A stretch of DNA of 64,000 nucleotides from Pycnopodia helianthoides (Eukaryota; Echinodermata; Asteroidea; Forcipulatida; Asteriidae): the NCBI GenBank assembly GCA_032158295.1, contig JASTWB010000035.1, forward strand, positions 62,001 to 126,000. Direction: 5' to 3'. The position numbers were made by a program, and so were the translations under genes. The notes under the pieces were generated by a model. That model saw only the letters and a program-made list of their open reading frames with translations. It was not told the origin of the DNA and did not search any database. This document shows, one piece after another, positions 34,430 to 47,454 of the stretch; the stretch's first letter is position 1, and every line of letters starts with the position of its first letter.

Positions 34430-36059
34430 AATGATAAGTTGTAAGTGACCACTCATGAAACAGCCTATTTTTTCATGTTTTCATGTTTTCATGTTTATAT
34501 TTGCAAGATGTTTGAAATTACCAGATAGGCTGGGTAAAGTCAAGTGGGTTAAAATGCACTTAATGTTTGCTTTTAACTATGACAGAGTCATTGCAGACAT
34601 TGGTTTTATATAACGTTGTCTGTAGATTACCAACAGCAGGTTATTATGATTTTATATGTAATCCTAAAGAGAGAAAAGAGAGAGTATCACACGCTCTAAC
34701 CAAAAAACAAACAGAAATAGAATAAAGAAAGAAAAAAAAGAAAACAAAACAATCTAACTTTTATTTTGTATGGTCAGGAACCAAAAAAGAAGAAAATTAC
34801 AAACAATAAATAATAAGACACAAAGGACTGGTCTTGTGATATATTTTCTAAACCCCAGCAAAATATCTGTTGGAATTTCAAATCACTAGTTTCTAGTCAA
34901 ATCAGGTCTAGCATCTTTAACCTACAAGTTGTTGTTAAAGACATCTCAAAAAATATCAGACCCGCTATCAAGGATATTTGTGTTTTATGTTAAATGTTTG
35001 ACATTAAGCAAGCATTGTATTAGTTAAGTCAAAAGTGCAAAATCATAATGACAATAATGTTAAAATTTCATCACCTGATTCGTTGTTTACTGAAATTATT
35101 CAAATAAGCAGGTTTTCTCAGAAAGAATGTTGATTTATTTTTTTATTTTTTTAGAACATTTTAAAGACCCAAGATCAATATTTTTGCTGAACTTCTCCAT
35201 CTTAGTAAAGGGCTTACGCACAACAACAACAACAACAACCATACCCCCCCCCCCAATTTCTTGTAACGGCTTTACATAAATCATTAAGTTAAGATAATAA
35301 GTCATACTTATGACATATCTTTAGTCGTAAATTTGAGATGATAGATCATAGTTATGACTTATGCTAAGTCATTATTATGAGATATAGGTCAGAATTATAT
35401 CTATGAGATATAAGTCATAACTATGAATTGTTTGATTTCCCTTTATGTATGGAACAAAGTAGATTGTTGAGGCCGAATAAATAAAAAAACATGTTCTTTT
35501 TTTTAAAGAGTTATAGCAAACTTGTTAAATATTTGCAAGATGTTTCCAGATTTAAACTGAACAAATATCCGTGAAATAAGGCAATCACTTTAGCTTAGGA
35601 TGAAAGGAAATCATAGGAAAGTGAAAAGAATATCAAGGCACAAACTATTGTTCCTTTATCTTTTTGTCAGAAATCAGTTTCTATTAATTGAAGTTTAATT
35701 CAAAACTGTAGCTTATGTAGGTTTCAAAGCGTTGGTGCAGGAACCAACATGTTAAATCACGAGATGTAAACTGTTGTTTTACAACAGCGATGTTATAAGT
35801 TTGCTTTGAATCATCAGACAGTCACATTTCCTTTAATGAAAACTGTTATTGAAGTTCTTCTGGAACAGTTCAATTGCAATATTCCACAATTGATTGTAGA
35901 CCAAATCTAATTGACAAGAGGCCAATAAAAGTTTTTTTCAGGTTGCAAAACAATTTGTATTTGAAGTATGTTTATTATTGTCCTTTACCCGTCTTTTTGA
36001 ATGCCTGTTGCGTTTTATTGGAGATTTAACATGTTAGCTGTGAGTGATTCGAAATCTTT
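34430..36059. other. Non-coding right portion of the large transposon
   Basis: After the stop there is an aataaa at about 34,721 that could be the poly(A) signal. Further right are a short CAA repeat (35,219-35,240), a C-run, and a diverged tandem of 'gtcatarttatgagatata' words (about 35,300-35,430). No exon is seen. Confidence 0.45.
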
Positions 36060-36817
36060 ATTTACCACATTTTGTTGGTACGAACTGTCCAACATTGTTC
36101 AATCAACCGTTGACCAAAAGGAGAAATGTGTTCCGACAATTACTGACAGTCTTTGACCAACAATATGGAGCCAAGCGAGACCATTTTCCAAAAGTTGGCC
36201 AATAAAAGAGTTGTGACCGTTGTAAATGTTGGTAAAAAACCGATGACCAATTTATATAAGCTGACAAGACGCCAATAATGTGACAAGCCTGACCAATTTA
36301 TATGACATATTGTTGACCAATTAATGAGTTATTGAAGTTATAAAGGTTGGTGAAAAGCCTGTGACCAACTTATGAGAGCTTAAAAGACACCAACAAAGTG
36401 ACAAAAAGTCTGACCAATTTTTATATATTGTAGTTGACCAATAAATGAGCAAATGAACGTTATAAACGTTGGTAAAAAGCCTATGACCAACTTATGGGAG
36501 CTTACAATACGCCAATATTTGTTAAATATATTTGACCATAAAGTAAATATGTCGATATTCCATTTTATTGGTCAAATCCCACTAACCATCTATTATGTAG
36601 GATATTTTAACCAATAAAATACAAAAACACTGAATGACCAACACAGTTGTATAGAATGTTTTAACCAACAATTTGGTAATATCCCCATCACCATCTTCTG
36701 GTCAAACTGATCTGCCAACTGCAGTTGGGAACAATTTCACCAAAAGTTGGGAAGTTGATATTTGCACCATTATTGGGCAAGAAACTGGGCAAAAAATGCC
36801 CAACATTTTTTACAGTG
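36060..36817 (+). repeat. Right subterminal tandem repeats (~120 bp x 3) and inverted end
   Basis: Units near 36,190, 36,313 and 36,432 share ttgaccaataaatgag, ataaaggttggtgaaaagcc, tgaccaacttatgagagctt and gacgccaa words. The ttggt/accaa vocabulary is the same as in the left array although the unit length differs. The segment ends at the CAGTG terminus. Confidence 0.75.
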
Positions 36818-37336
36818 TAGCAACCTGGCACTGGACAATCAGCCACTCTCCTTTCATATTTGCATTTGCCATTTTTGGGATTGGAGATTGGTACTCTGTA
36901 AAAACACAATAAATACAAATTACCAACATATCAGTTACGTGGGAGAAGGATTTCAAAGAGTAATGTTTTAAAATGTGGATCAAATTTTCAGAGATGTTGT
37001 TGGAGCTGTAAGAAAGTGTTCATGATGGCTTTGGACTTTAGCCAGATGTGAGATCAAATGAATAATGACCAAAGCTGTAAAGGTACAATACTGATGTGAA
37101 ACATTAATTAATGAATTCTCTGTAACTGGTTCACATCTAGCACATTAGTTAAATATATAGAAACAGGAGGTATAATAACCTCAGTTGTCATCATTCTGGT
37201 TCCAGAGCTAATGTCTACATTTATGTATACATTTGTATCGCATCACTTGGGTACACTATAAGTCTTCAATATAATGGACACAAAAATTGTTACCAATGTG
37301 GTACATTGAGTTACTTGTACAGCTCTAGCAACTTAC

Positions 37337-37473
37337 TGTTGTCGGCATTTTGCAATAATTTGCATCCGTTTGTGTTGGTCCAGGACCTTGTGTTTTCTTC
37401 TCAGATGTTGTGCCAGGTACTTCCCTTTTGTGTCATCTGGGCAGAAAGGACATGCCCTTGAAACTCGTTCGGA
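37337..37473 (-). CDS. Candidate C2H2 zinc-finger exon
   Basis: An acceptor (tttttcag|TCC) and a donor (CAACA|GTAAGT) frame 45 codons reading SERVSRACPFCPDDTKGKYL then AQHLRRKH. The spacing C-x2-C-x12-H-x4-H is that of a C2H2 finger. Entry is phase 0, exit phase 2. I found no matching neighbour exon, so the parent gene is unknown. The finger type resembles those of transposon-associated genes. Confidence 0.5.
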
Positions 37474-38173
37474 CTGAAAAACAACAACATGTAGTAGACT
37501 TTACATGTTTAAACAGTTCATCAATTACCAAGCATTATCAATAATTACCAATACCATTGAGATTGTTATTATGTAACCAAACAAGCACGAGTGGAATACG
37601 GAAAAACTGCTATATTTTTGGTATTCCACATGCGCACATGTGATAATGAATTTATCGTCAAGCAAACTGGACATGCAGATTAACGCAGTATGTGGTTTTG
37701 GAACAGCTGTACTTTTTGCGTATACCTAGCTCAAAATTGCACAATACACAGAGTTAGAACAGCGCAACATGTCACGTAGGGTGTGATATGGGCCATGTGA
37801 TACATGGTTTGTATCACACCTTCTGTTGCTATGGGTTGACCATCAGAATCGAGGATTCAAGTTTGCTTGAAGATAAAGACCTATATCAAGGTGCAGGCAT
37901 CTTATTTTCCCTTTGGAGTAGTGGAGGATTGAAGAGCATTGAGTCAGGTACCTTTACTTTTAGTCTAGTACCTGTGTGGTGAGAATTTGTGCTATATTTT
38001 CTCGATTGGTCCAAGATGGCTGCAGAGTGATAAATGTCTATATTTTTTCCTAATTGATGCCCATAGCCTACTTGTCTTACCGGTTTGTTTGTCTTCACAC
38101 GCTGACTTTTATATTTTTTGGCCATTTCAAGGCGCCTGTTGCTGAATTGATATACATCAACGTGATCTTCGTC

Positions 38174-41100
38174 TCATTCCTTGTCTTCTACTTCTAGGTC
38201 TTCCTCGTCTCCCTCATCTTCCTCTTCTTCCTCGTGCTCCTCGTCTTCCTCATCTTCCTCATTCTCCAGTTCCTCATACTCAGGCTCTTCTTCTTCATCG
38301 TCTTTATCCGTGTCCTCCATCATCTCCGGCTCGTCATTGTCATCAACATCGCTTTCCTCATCTTTTTCTCTCTCGCAATCTTCATCTTCGTAGCCACCAT
38401 TGCTCAGACCATGTAATATGTTGTGTGCCTGAAACAAGCAAAATATTAATTGTTTCTTGAAATGATAAACAGTGGAAAATTAAGATGACATTAATAGTGT
38501 GGAAAAAATAGGCCTACGCCACCTTTACCATGCCATAATAACATCCTGTGCTTTTTTCACTATTTGTTTGAAAGTAGGTTGGGAAAAACCCTAATCTAAC
38601 CTGGATTTTAGAGGGATGAATTAATGCAATCGTATGGGATTCTCATGAGGCACAAGAGGTAGCCTATTTAAAATGTGGAATTGCAATTTTTGTAATGTTC
38701 CCTATGTCACATACACTTACCTTTCACATGGTTCTTTCAGTCAACTATAAAAACAATAAGGGGAAAAAATGTTGTAAACATTATGAAACTTCATTTAAAT
38801 AATTGCTATTTTATCAGTGTGTTATTTTATATGCAATTTACTGTTATGCTAATATATTTGTCAATTGTTTGGGAAAACAATTGGGAGCAGTAACACTACA
38901 TTGAGCAGGCAACCCACCTTAATTCTTTGATTTGTTTTTGTCCATTTAAAAAAACATACAAAGATAGTGAATAACTTTGATGTGCTCATAAGTTACTGTG
39001 GGGTGAACAAAAAACTTGTATCAATCACTGTGTGTTCATGCCCTCTATGAAATTGCTATGCTCCCCCCCCCCATTTCAATAAAAACAATCGTCACTCAAC
39101 ATAGCCATAGGATTTGTTTTAATGTCACATGTGGCTTGTGCACCCCAACTTCGTATATAAACATGATAAACGTAGTTAAAATAAAGTAGGCCGAACGTTT
39201 TAATATAGGCCTATCAAATAAATAAATAAATACATATATCCATTCCAGTACATTGCAAAACTGAAAAGGGTATTCTGTGTGTTCCCTTTCTTTGATTATA
39301 TAAACCTTTTTAAACTACTCTGTTCGCTATTACATTGTATAGGCCTATGCGTTCTGTAATGCTGTGTTTTTGACAGTATGGAAATAAATGTGAATTGAAT
39401 TGTGTTTATTAAGTTACAGTTGTCAGTATCTTCTACTAACGCGTTCAGTGTTTGGTAAACTAAACATTATCCTAGTGCAGTGGTAGTGTTAACTGTTGCC
39501 CAGTCGTTTTTTCAGAAAGCATGCCCTTGTTTGAGTGTTCTTTTGGTCGTTTTTTAAACTATAATGTCAGAAAAAATAATCCCTCCTCCGCCCGCGTTCA
39601 GTTATGATTTTCCTAGTCGTAATGATAGTGCATAGATTTCACCGCATAACTTATAAGTTATAAGCAAACAAAAATATTAAAAAGTTATAACGGTAGGCCT
39701 ATGGTGAAGAACTGATGTAGTAATTAATAGTTTGGGCTCACTCGAAACTTCATCATTTGTCCCCAATCGAATATCTCATAACTTGTCCCATCTAGGGACG
39801 GTATGTGAAAACACAATTTACTGTACTTTTGTAGTCCATTTTGTGCGCGTAAAAGTTATTAAAAACTAAAATATCTATGAGTATGAATAATTTCGACTTA
39901 CTTGAACAAGCTGATCAGCAACCCCTGTCTAAATTAGCAGTGGGCTGTTTAAACCTTTTAAATGATCTTTAATAACAACTTTCAGCCAATCAAATTGCAA
40001 AGAGAGTGAAAATAATTTATTGAAACCCTTAGACCAAAAAAAGACGTTGGGATGTGGAGGGCAAAATTTCACATCTTTTTTTTTACAACTAACAGACCTA
40101 ATACAGCTGAAATAAACAGACTTTAAGGAATTGGTGGGATTTTATTTGATTTATCAAAAGTCCTTAAGGAAAACTCAATTTTAATCACGTAGTGTAGGTT
40201 TCATTGATCGAGCGACCCTGGCAACGGCCAATGTGCATTTCCAAGGTGAAACCGTTAGACCAAAAAGTGAGCCCTGTTGCGGTGAAAATCAGCCAGTGTC
40301 TGTAAACTCTCGAAAATGAGCGCGAGCAGCATAATTATTGAAATAACTTTAATCTAACCTTAAAAATTGTTCCAAAAGGTATCCAATTTCATTGAAGTGG
40401 GTTTCGTTTTGTTCCTTATTTGCCGGATATAGCAATTGGAAATGCGGCAGGACAGGCTCCCTTTAAACCAAAAAAAAAAGTAAAATGGTTAAAAAAAACA
40501 TATTTTTTGGGGGGGGGAAATGTACTTTAATGCGAATTTTATCTATTTTATTGTTTTGTAGATATCAGAAAAAAATTGGGTTAACATTGAAGTGGATATT
40601 TTTAAAATGCAAGTGATAACTGTAAAATTGTGTCTCCTTTAGACCAAGATTTATTGCCGAATTTAAACTACTTGAACCTCTCAGATTTTGCAAATTTCTT
40701 GGGTTTTAGGTGCCGCATTTAAAAAAAAAATTGTACTGAAGTGTTAATTAAGATTGTATTACTTCATAAAAAAATCAATGAGCAAATTGGGCCCTATATT
40801 AAGAAAATAAGCAACGGTAAACTTCCAAGACGCATTCGAAAAAATCGCGCAAAGCGTCAAAAAACTAAAGCACACAAGGGGTAGAGGGTCTTACACTACC
40901 AAGTTGTTTTTTTAACCGATTTTGAAGGTGGATGATGACTCGGATTGAGAAAATTGTTAAACCAATCTTAAAGAATGATTCATTCTCTAGTCTTTCCGAA
41001 GAAAGAGTGGCATTTGATTATTACAACTAGTTCTTTTTGGATGGGCTCCCTTTAGACCACGCTAGAAACAACGTCAGTTGGTCTAAAGGGGGTTGTGTTT

Positions 41101-41574
41101 TTAACTATAACGAGTATCATTCAAAACCTAAAACCCCTTTTCACCAAACAGAGATTATCAAACCTAGTCCCCCACATTCCGTTTTTATTACTGGTAATTT
41201 ATTGGGACAGCATCTCCATACAAAATAGTATCAATATTTCAGTCTGAACGTTAAGCCCTGTCTCCAAACAATAGTTTTAACCCCCCCCCCCAACTTCAGG
41301 GCGGTTTGAATATGAATTGGAACAACCCCGCCCGTCTCTTAGCACCCAGACATGGTTGATTGTCCTGAATTTTTTTGCAACACCCGTTTAAACACACCCC
41401 TCCCCCACACCCACACCCATTTTGTAGTTGTAATAATATGAATAATGTCTTTGAACCCACCTGTCTCCTGCATCCAGTCACAGTAGCTGTTGATTGTGTT
41501 TTCATTTCTCCATAACTAGTTGTGGCATCTTCCTTTTCACTTGAACCAGTATTGATGGAGCAATATCTCAGCAT
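38174..41574 (-). CDS. Candidate two-exon minus-strand gene with acidic tail
   Basis: Exon 41,574-41,461 starts MLRYCSINTGSSEKED and ends at GACAG|GTGGGT in phase 0. Exon 38,428-38,174 enters in phase 0 after tttcag and reads AHNILHGLSNGGYEDED, followed by about 60 almost purely Asp/Glu residues (with two YEE/YED sites) and a stop. Acidic tails like this are found in nuclear and chromatin proteins, but no domain supports a function. The 3-kb intron and the start codon are tentative. The acidic tract also produces a spurious Ser-rich frame on the other strand. Confidence 0.35.
38429..41460. other. Non-coding DNA, possible long intron
   Basis: No further exon is supported. It contains several words related to ccctttagaccaaaaa (see separate finding), C- and A-runs, and AT-rich filler. 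Confidence 0.35.
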
Positions 41575-43362
41575 CCTACCTTAGTCGTCTCATATAGGCA
41601 CTGAAGATGTTTACCCCCCCCCCCTTTGCGGAATCGGATTGAACTCCCCAAAAAACATTTATATAGTAACATCTCATGATAAGATTCCCATTTTGATAGC
41701 ATCCAGCAGGCGAAGCTGATATTTTGTCTTCAAATCCCCAAACTGTCGTTGTTTAAAACCTAAACTTCAAGACTATAATTTACACTCCCACTATCCCTCT
41801 TCTGCGGTAAATGAACCAATTATTGCATAACGTCTTACCATCCGACTTCGTCTCCTGGCGTCTGTCCTCTTCAACTCTCCAAACTTAGTTTGAGACACCC
41901 CCCCCCCCATACCCCAACCCATAATGGGGTTTAGATAGTTCCCACTTGACGTCATGTTGGCCAGCTATATGCGGGAGTTGTGGTCAATGAACTATTAAAC
42001 TGGACGCGTGGAAATTAGAACGTTTGACGCAGCTTCAAGACCAAACCTCAGAGTTACCCGTGTTGATGGCGTATTGGGAACTATTTATAATCCGCATTAC
42101 ATCAATTTTTATAAGGATCCAATATATCGGCCCAATAGACCCTTCCCATGAAATATGCTAATTACATTCACGCATGCGTACAGACACTATTGGTGGGCAA
42201 AAGCCAAAGAGATGTGCACTAAGCAGACGCGCAAACGCGTCTGCGTCACGCCACCATCAACCCCATACACAAAGACACGATTTTCTTTCATTTACATATT
42301 TCATGGGAAGGGTCTATTAGCCTTTTGATACATGTGCTAATTACATTCACGCATCTGTACAAACACTATTGTTAAGAAACGCCATGAAGTCCACTTAGCA
42401 GACGCACAAACATGTATGCGTCACGCCACCATCCCAAAAGGCGCGATGTTCCCTCATTTTGCCAACCAGGGCCCAATTTCATAGAGCTGCTATACGGAAC
42501 GGGGGGGGGGGTGCTGAAAAATTCAAATCAAAAGTCGATGATGGCCGCCGGATATATGGCGGCCATTTCGAATTTCAATAATACATTTAACACTATCACG
42601 TGACACATCAATGCCACAATTTATTTTATTATTTTATTATCTTGTTTTTTTGTAATTTGGGGTGGGAGGACGGTGATAAATCAAGAGCAAGTAGAAATGT
42701 TGTGGACAAAAACTTCCAAAAACACTAAAAACGTTTGTCCTAAAGCAAAACAAACGGTTGCTATGGTAACAGATGACGCCTGACCACAAGTGTTTTTTGG
42801 AAGAATATGGCCCAATTTGTAATCGCTTTCGTCCATTAACAAGTTTGCTATGATACTCCAACAGCTAAAATACCTCGAGCCGTTCAACGAACCCCTTGCT
42901 TTCTGTGTATACCCGCTTTGAAAACGTGCGCACAAGGTTGCGTCGTTGGCGTGAGTTTATAACACAACTTGCTGGTGAAGACGTTTTTTTTTAATGCTTG
43001 AACAGACTAACTGAAACATTCTTAATTTGTTATTCATACTTGTAGACTGTAAACAAATAAAACCAACGGACATTACAAACAAACGGCAAAACAGTAATAA
43101 AACGCATGCATGGTATGTATTTTGTCATGGTAATAATATTTATTTACAAATTCATTGAATACAACGTATTTAAACATTAGTACACATTGCAATGTAACCC
43201 CCCTTCAATTTAACCTTCGTTTAACCTTGTTTTATTGAAATCACAAATTTATATCCATAATCCAACTGCGACAGGTGTAAAGCTTCCCTTAGACCAAAAA
43301 AGCCCGTACTCACTAGTGCCTCAAAGTGGAGACTGCAGGGCCGCACGGCTCCCTTTAGACCG
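40020..43362. repeat. Cluster of 'ctccctttagaccaaaa' words
   Basis: Related words occur at about 40,027, 40,254, 40,457, 40,637, 41,046, 43,287 and 43,348, with an inverted copy at 41,080 (ggtctaaaggggg). The sequence between them is not repeated. The pattern could mark ends of several small elements of one family or bound repeats of one nested element. Confidence 0.5.
42134..42318. mobile_element. MITE with aatagacccttcccatgaa inverted ends
   Basis: The left end aatagacccttcccatgaaa and the right end tttcatgggaagggtctatt are exact inverses. The interior contains an inverted gcagacgcg/cgcgtctgc hairpin. A truncated second copy of the interior, without the end repeats, follows directly at 42,319-42,440 (gtgctaattacattcacgca, gtcacgccaccatc). 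Confidence 0.8.
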
Positions 43363-46300
43363 TTGCACGGGGGGGGGGGGGGACCGAGACCTGGAGAGAC
43401 CGGTCTCGAGGCCTACAACACTGGTACAAGTCGTGAAATGGGAGCGTAGTCGTGCTAGCAGTAGCCTCGCAAGATAGTACACTTGACCCAAGTCGGACTT
43501 TTGTCAGTCCGTTAATCGCCTAAATAATCCACTGCATGCCCTCCACACTCACATCGCAGCTTTGGTTCAACACTTTGTTGTGCGCCCTCATTCGCCAGGA
43601 ATGTTGCCAGTCAACTCTGCTTTCAAGAGTCCGACTTGATGAATCCGCCAGGAGGCACTGACACCCCTCTGTGTGTATGCAGCTGATCAAAATGCATAGG
43701 CAATAGTTTAAATATGCAACATATACGCGTCCACTGCTAGCCAATTAAATCAGTTCAATTTATGACGACTCGTAAAGTAGGTGTTCACAAAATAATTTAA
43801 CTCCACAAAGTTGCATGCAACATAGAGAACCTTTATGCATAGCCTACAATTATGACTGTGAAGATTCGATATTGATAGACTATCTATGAACAAAACAACA
43901 GTTTATTTTTATCTGTTATAAGCTTTCGAAGAGAGAGCGTGCCCAAGCTGTGGCACAACCACGTGTTTTGTATCACATGACCACAATCCAATGCAGCACC
44001 TGACCCAGACTTTCTGACTTTGTAAGTTGGACCCAGCCACTCCTTTTAGAGGGGGTTATAATCACAGGGTCAGTTTGGTTATGCCACAAAATTGCCGTGG
44101 AAGATTCCCCTCCATGGGATTCCCCTAATATGTGTGTGTACAAAAATGCTCTCCCCCTTGTAACATTGTAGCAGGCCACTGTGGAGCTTTTACTGCCCTG
44201 GATGGCTCTCCATAGAGTGTAAACAGAAGTTGGTTGCCCTTCTAGTATTTCCTGGGAGGATCCAGTGCCCTGAATGGATCAATTGCCCTTGTGGTCTGAA
44301 GCAAAGGTTTATTGTATTAAAACAGTGTGGCTCACAGTGCGGCACGCCAGACTCTTGTTTGATATTTCCTATTTTTGACGAATTTCCGTTGTTCGTTTAG
44401 ATATTTTTAAGATGGGTTCAGTGCACACTTCTGCACAATGAATTTCCGATGAACCCCAAACGTTCGAGGTGACTTAAACTTTGAACAAGCTGCTAATTAT
44501 TGAAAGGAAAATTATGGAAACAAAATATTCTTCAACAAGCTAAACTCTTGATAAACACATTCCCAAGTTCTGAAGATCTTCCGTTTACATTTAGACATTT
44601 TTAACCCTCCATGAAGCTATCAGGGACTTTTTAAGTGTCTGTTTTTAATTAAACAATTAGCACCTCGCAATTGAATTTTTTTTTAAATCTAAATAAATCA
44701 AGGTTCCTCAGCTTCAGCTAGCCAAACCTAGCCAAATAGCATGCCAACTATCTTGTTACCATCGGGGTTGTTTTTCACACACAAAAATCAATTAATGACC
44801 TAGTTTTCCCATAGGAATTGGTATTCCCATAGGAATTGGTATTCCTATTATTGTACTTAGCATTGGACGTAATAGTCACTACTAGGTGAAGTGAACCATT
44901 TGGTTGTCAGATGACTTCGCGGTGGAACTGTAGAGGGGGTATATCAAGGTGCCAAACGAGTGACACTGTGCCTACTTGACTAGTGGGAAAGACCATTAAA
45001 AAAAGGGATTATGGCTGTCTTTGGTAAACAAACATAGATACTAATTCCATGAGTTTTACAGGCAAAGGGAGAGTAAAGTGGTATAAACTATAAAGACACA
45101 TGTGGGCTAATTTCAAAGGAAAAGTGGCTATAATTTATTTCTATCGGTCACAAGGGTCTTTATCTTATAGTTTGGGTGATTTAAACGTGATTGTGTTCCT
45201 AAAAAACAAGTATTACACGAAATATCAAAACGTACACTAAAAAAGTACCTGTATGTGTCAGTGTGTGAGTTTTTTTTTTGATGGTGTCACGCAGGGTTCT
45301 CTGAGGGTGTATCCAGTGTATTAACCACGACCCCTCGGTCCCGCCAGTACGTGGGGAAGGAGCTCCACCGAGCCCCAAAAGGGTCATCTAGTGTCAATGC
45401 AGAACTGACTCTCCGATGAGCCACAAACGTTCGTCATATTTTAAAACAATTAAAAAATACCCCCAATTATTGATATACCGGCGGAGAGTCGGAGTGTAAA
45501 GAATTTGCTCATGTTGAAATCCAAGCATCCATGATCCAATCATAACCATTCAAAAACACAACCATTGCGAACGTGTCTTCATCATCAATCGCAAGTTTTC
45601 AAACACAAACTTTTATGTCAGAGTTTCCGAGGAAGTCTTGAATATTCATCAATTTTTTAGGTCAAAGTTGGGATTACATTTATATAAAACGCCGGATGCT
45701 GCAATATTATTGGCTGCTACCCAAAGGCTCTAAAGGCCGCGCACAAACCTGTGGCGGATTCGCCAAGTCGGGTTTTAAAATATATAAAACTTACTGGATT
45801 GGCATTTAATTTACACTAGAGGGCGCGCGTTACAAAAGCTAATACATTACTGACTCGATTACATTGATCTCCACAGTTTAATGGAGATCAATGCTCGATT
45901 AGCGCGAGACCCGACTTGAACCAAGTCTTGCAAGATAAATGCTACAGAGCCGTTTCGCTATCACTGCGTCAGACATTTAACGACTTGTTCACAAGTCTAG
46001 TAATGAATACACAGAGAGGATGCTGTATAATTGTATTCCCTTCGGGGTGCACTCCACCAAATAAGGAGAAAATAGACAGCTTTGAGAGCCCCTATAAAGT
46101 GTTTCAGTGTAAAAAAAAATAAAAAAATATATATATATAAATAAAAATTGCCCAATTGTGACCTAGGGGTTGTTGACTTCTAGCTTGAGTGATTTTGGAT
46201 GACATAGGCCCTGAAAGAAATGTTTTTTTTTTGCTGAGAGGTATAGGGACATTTTTCAAGATTGATGCTCGGAAGTTTTGAAAATTTCACCTGTGTAGGG

Positions 46301-47024
46301 TGTGTTTTTATTTGGAGGGAAAATAACTCGACGGGCCCAGAGACTTCCCATATCAAATTGAGCAGAGAACAAAAGTTCAAGAGTCAATTAATAATTTTTC
46401 CTTTACTGTAAAAAGCTGTGAAATTTTAAAGTATTTTTCGTGTATTTTTTTTATATTTAGCGTTTTGCATTGTATGCACTTTTCGCGGATCAAGTGTCGG
46501 TAAGGCGCCCTCTATGTTTATTTATTACAAATGCGTACAAGTGTAAATCCGAATATTGGTTGTGTGTACCCGCAAACATAGTGGGCTTGGAACCAAGACT
46601 AGGTTGCGACTCGTCTTTGTTCAAGGCCCACGGTGTTTGCACGTACACATTACAAAATGTTCGTCTTCGTGTACATCTTTGTAATGAGTAAAAACACAGA
46701 AGGCGCTGTTTAATTAGTGCTGGAACTAACTTAATTGGAGATGGCACAAATTTGAAAACAATTTGTAAACAAATTGCGACCGCCAATGACAGTGCAAATG
46801 GTAACCCAAATTATCATGTTTTTACCTCGTTTTCAATTGAAAAGTTGTCATCGTACAGTCATAATTTTTATTTTTATTTCCTTTATAGATGTCTTTTTTT
46901 TTTGTATCTCATGCCGTCATGCCTTGGCGCTCCCAATTATTAAGAAATCCTTTAACTAGCTCAGCCCGACTGTTTCCATAAACTAGCCCGTGTGCGAATT
47001 TACTATGGGCTTGGAACCAAGACT
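42440..47024. other. No supported gene
   Basis: A fragment of the gggcccaatttcatagagctgc MITE lies at about 42,469. A diverged pair (about 44,435 and 45,405) shares cgatgaNccNcaaacgttcg. A short direct repeat (cccataggaattggtatt) lies at 44,808-44,845. A G-run is at 43,369-43,382. Small open frames lack splice support. Confidence 0.35.
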
Positions 47025-47110
47025 AGGTAGAGCGCCGGCACGTTAAACCGGAGGTCGTTGGTTCAAATCCCGCTCTAGTCAATTTTTCTTTGTTCAACCC
47101 GAAATCATTT
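47025..47110 (+). mobile_element. tRNA-derived SINE, truncated copy
   Basis: It holds the second half of the tRNA-like head (ggtagagcgccggcacgtt, ggttcaaatcc) and the tail ctagtcaatttttctttgtt. The 5' end is replaced by ggcttggaaccaagactagg, which also occurs at 46,583. The copy therefore joined an existing sequence. Confidence 0.7.
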
Positions 47111-47324
47111 TAAAAATTTACCAAGTCAGTTTCCCTTGTGGTTTATTATTTGATATCTGATATAAAAAGTCGCATCCCCTTTAGGTGATCCCCTGTCTGC
47201 CGCTTCCCAGGTTGTATCGTTACCTGGGTGTGATCCCTGGCTACACGGCAGTTTGCGGTTGAATGGCTTCTGACAGGCACCCCCGAACAAAGATATTGAC
47301 AAAATAGGGAGACCGCCAACATAG

Positions 47325-47420
47325 GGCTAGATAGCTCAGTTGGTAGAGCGCCGGCACGTTAAACCGGAGGTCGTTGGTTCAAATCCCGCTCTAGTCAATT
47401 TTTCTTTGTTCAACCCGAAA
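47325..47420 (+). mobile_element. tRNA-derived SINE, full head
   Basis: The first 72 bases fold as a tRNA: acceptor ggctaga/tctagtc, D-arm gctc/gagc, A box tagctcagttgg and B box ggttcaaatcc. The anticodon loop lacks the usual T33 and the stems carry mismatches, so I read it as a SINE head and not a working tRNA gene. The tail caatttttctttgttcaacc is shared with the truncated copy 300 bp upstream. Confidence 0.75.
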
Positions 47421-47454
47421 TTATTTTTCTACTCTGAACATTGGGGTCAGAAAA

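Larger units (their letters stand above)
22388..36817 (+). mobile_element. Complete 14.4-kb CACTA/EnSpm-like transposon
   Basis: The left end reads CACTGCAAAAAAGTTGGG and the right end, inverted, CACTGTAAAAAATGTTGGGC. Both are flanked by ta. Tandem subterminal repeats rich in ttggt/accaa words lie inside both ends (22,388-23,110 and about 36,060-36,800). Such arrays are the usual transposase-binding regions of CACTA elements. Between them lie a 12-exon SAM-domain gene and, in its third intron, an intact zinc-finger transposase-like ORF. All coding exons fall inside the CACTG ends, and no other gene is present. A TTAA MITE has inserted at 29,200. The family assignment rests on the ends plus the D/D/E-like motifs of the ORF. 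Further copies of this element would prove the boundaries. Confidence 0.7.

Noticed and set aside
38181..38416. Ser-rich and hydrophobic plus-strand frames
   Set aside because: They are antisense shadows of the acidic repeat exon on the minus strand.
47325..47396. Functional tRNA gene
   Set aside because: The cloverleaf is recognisable but position 33 is not T, stems carry mismatches, and a shared tail follows. A SINE head explains it better.
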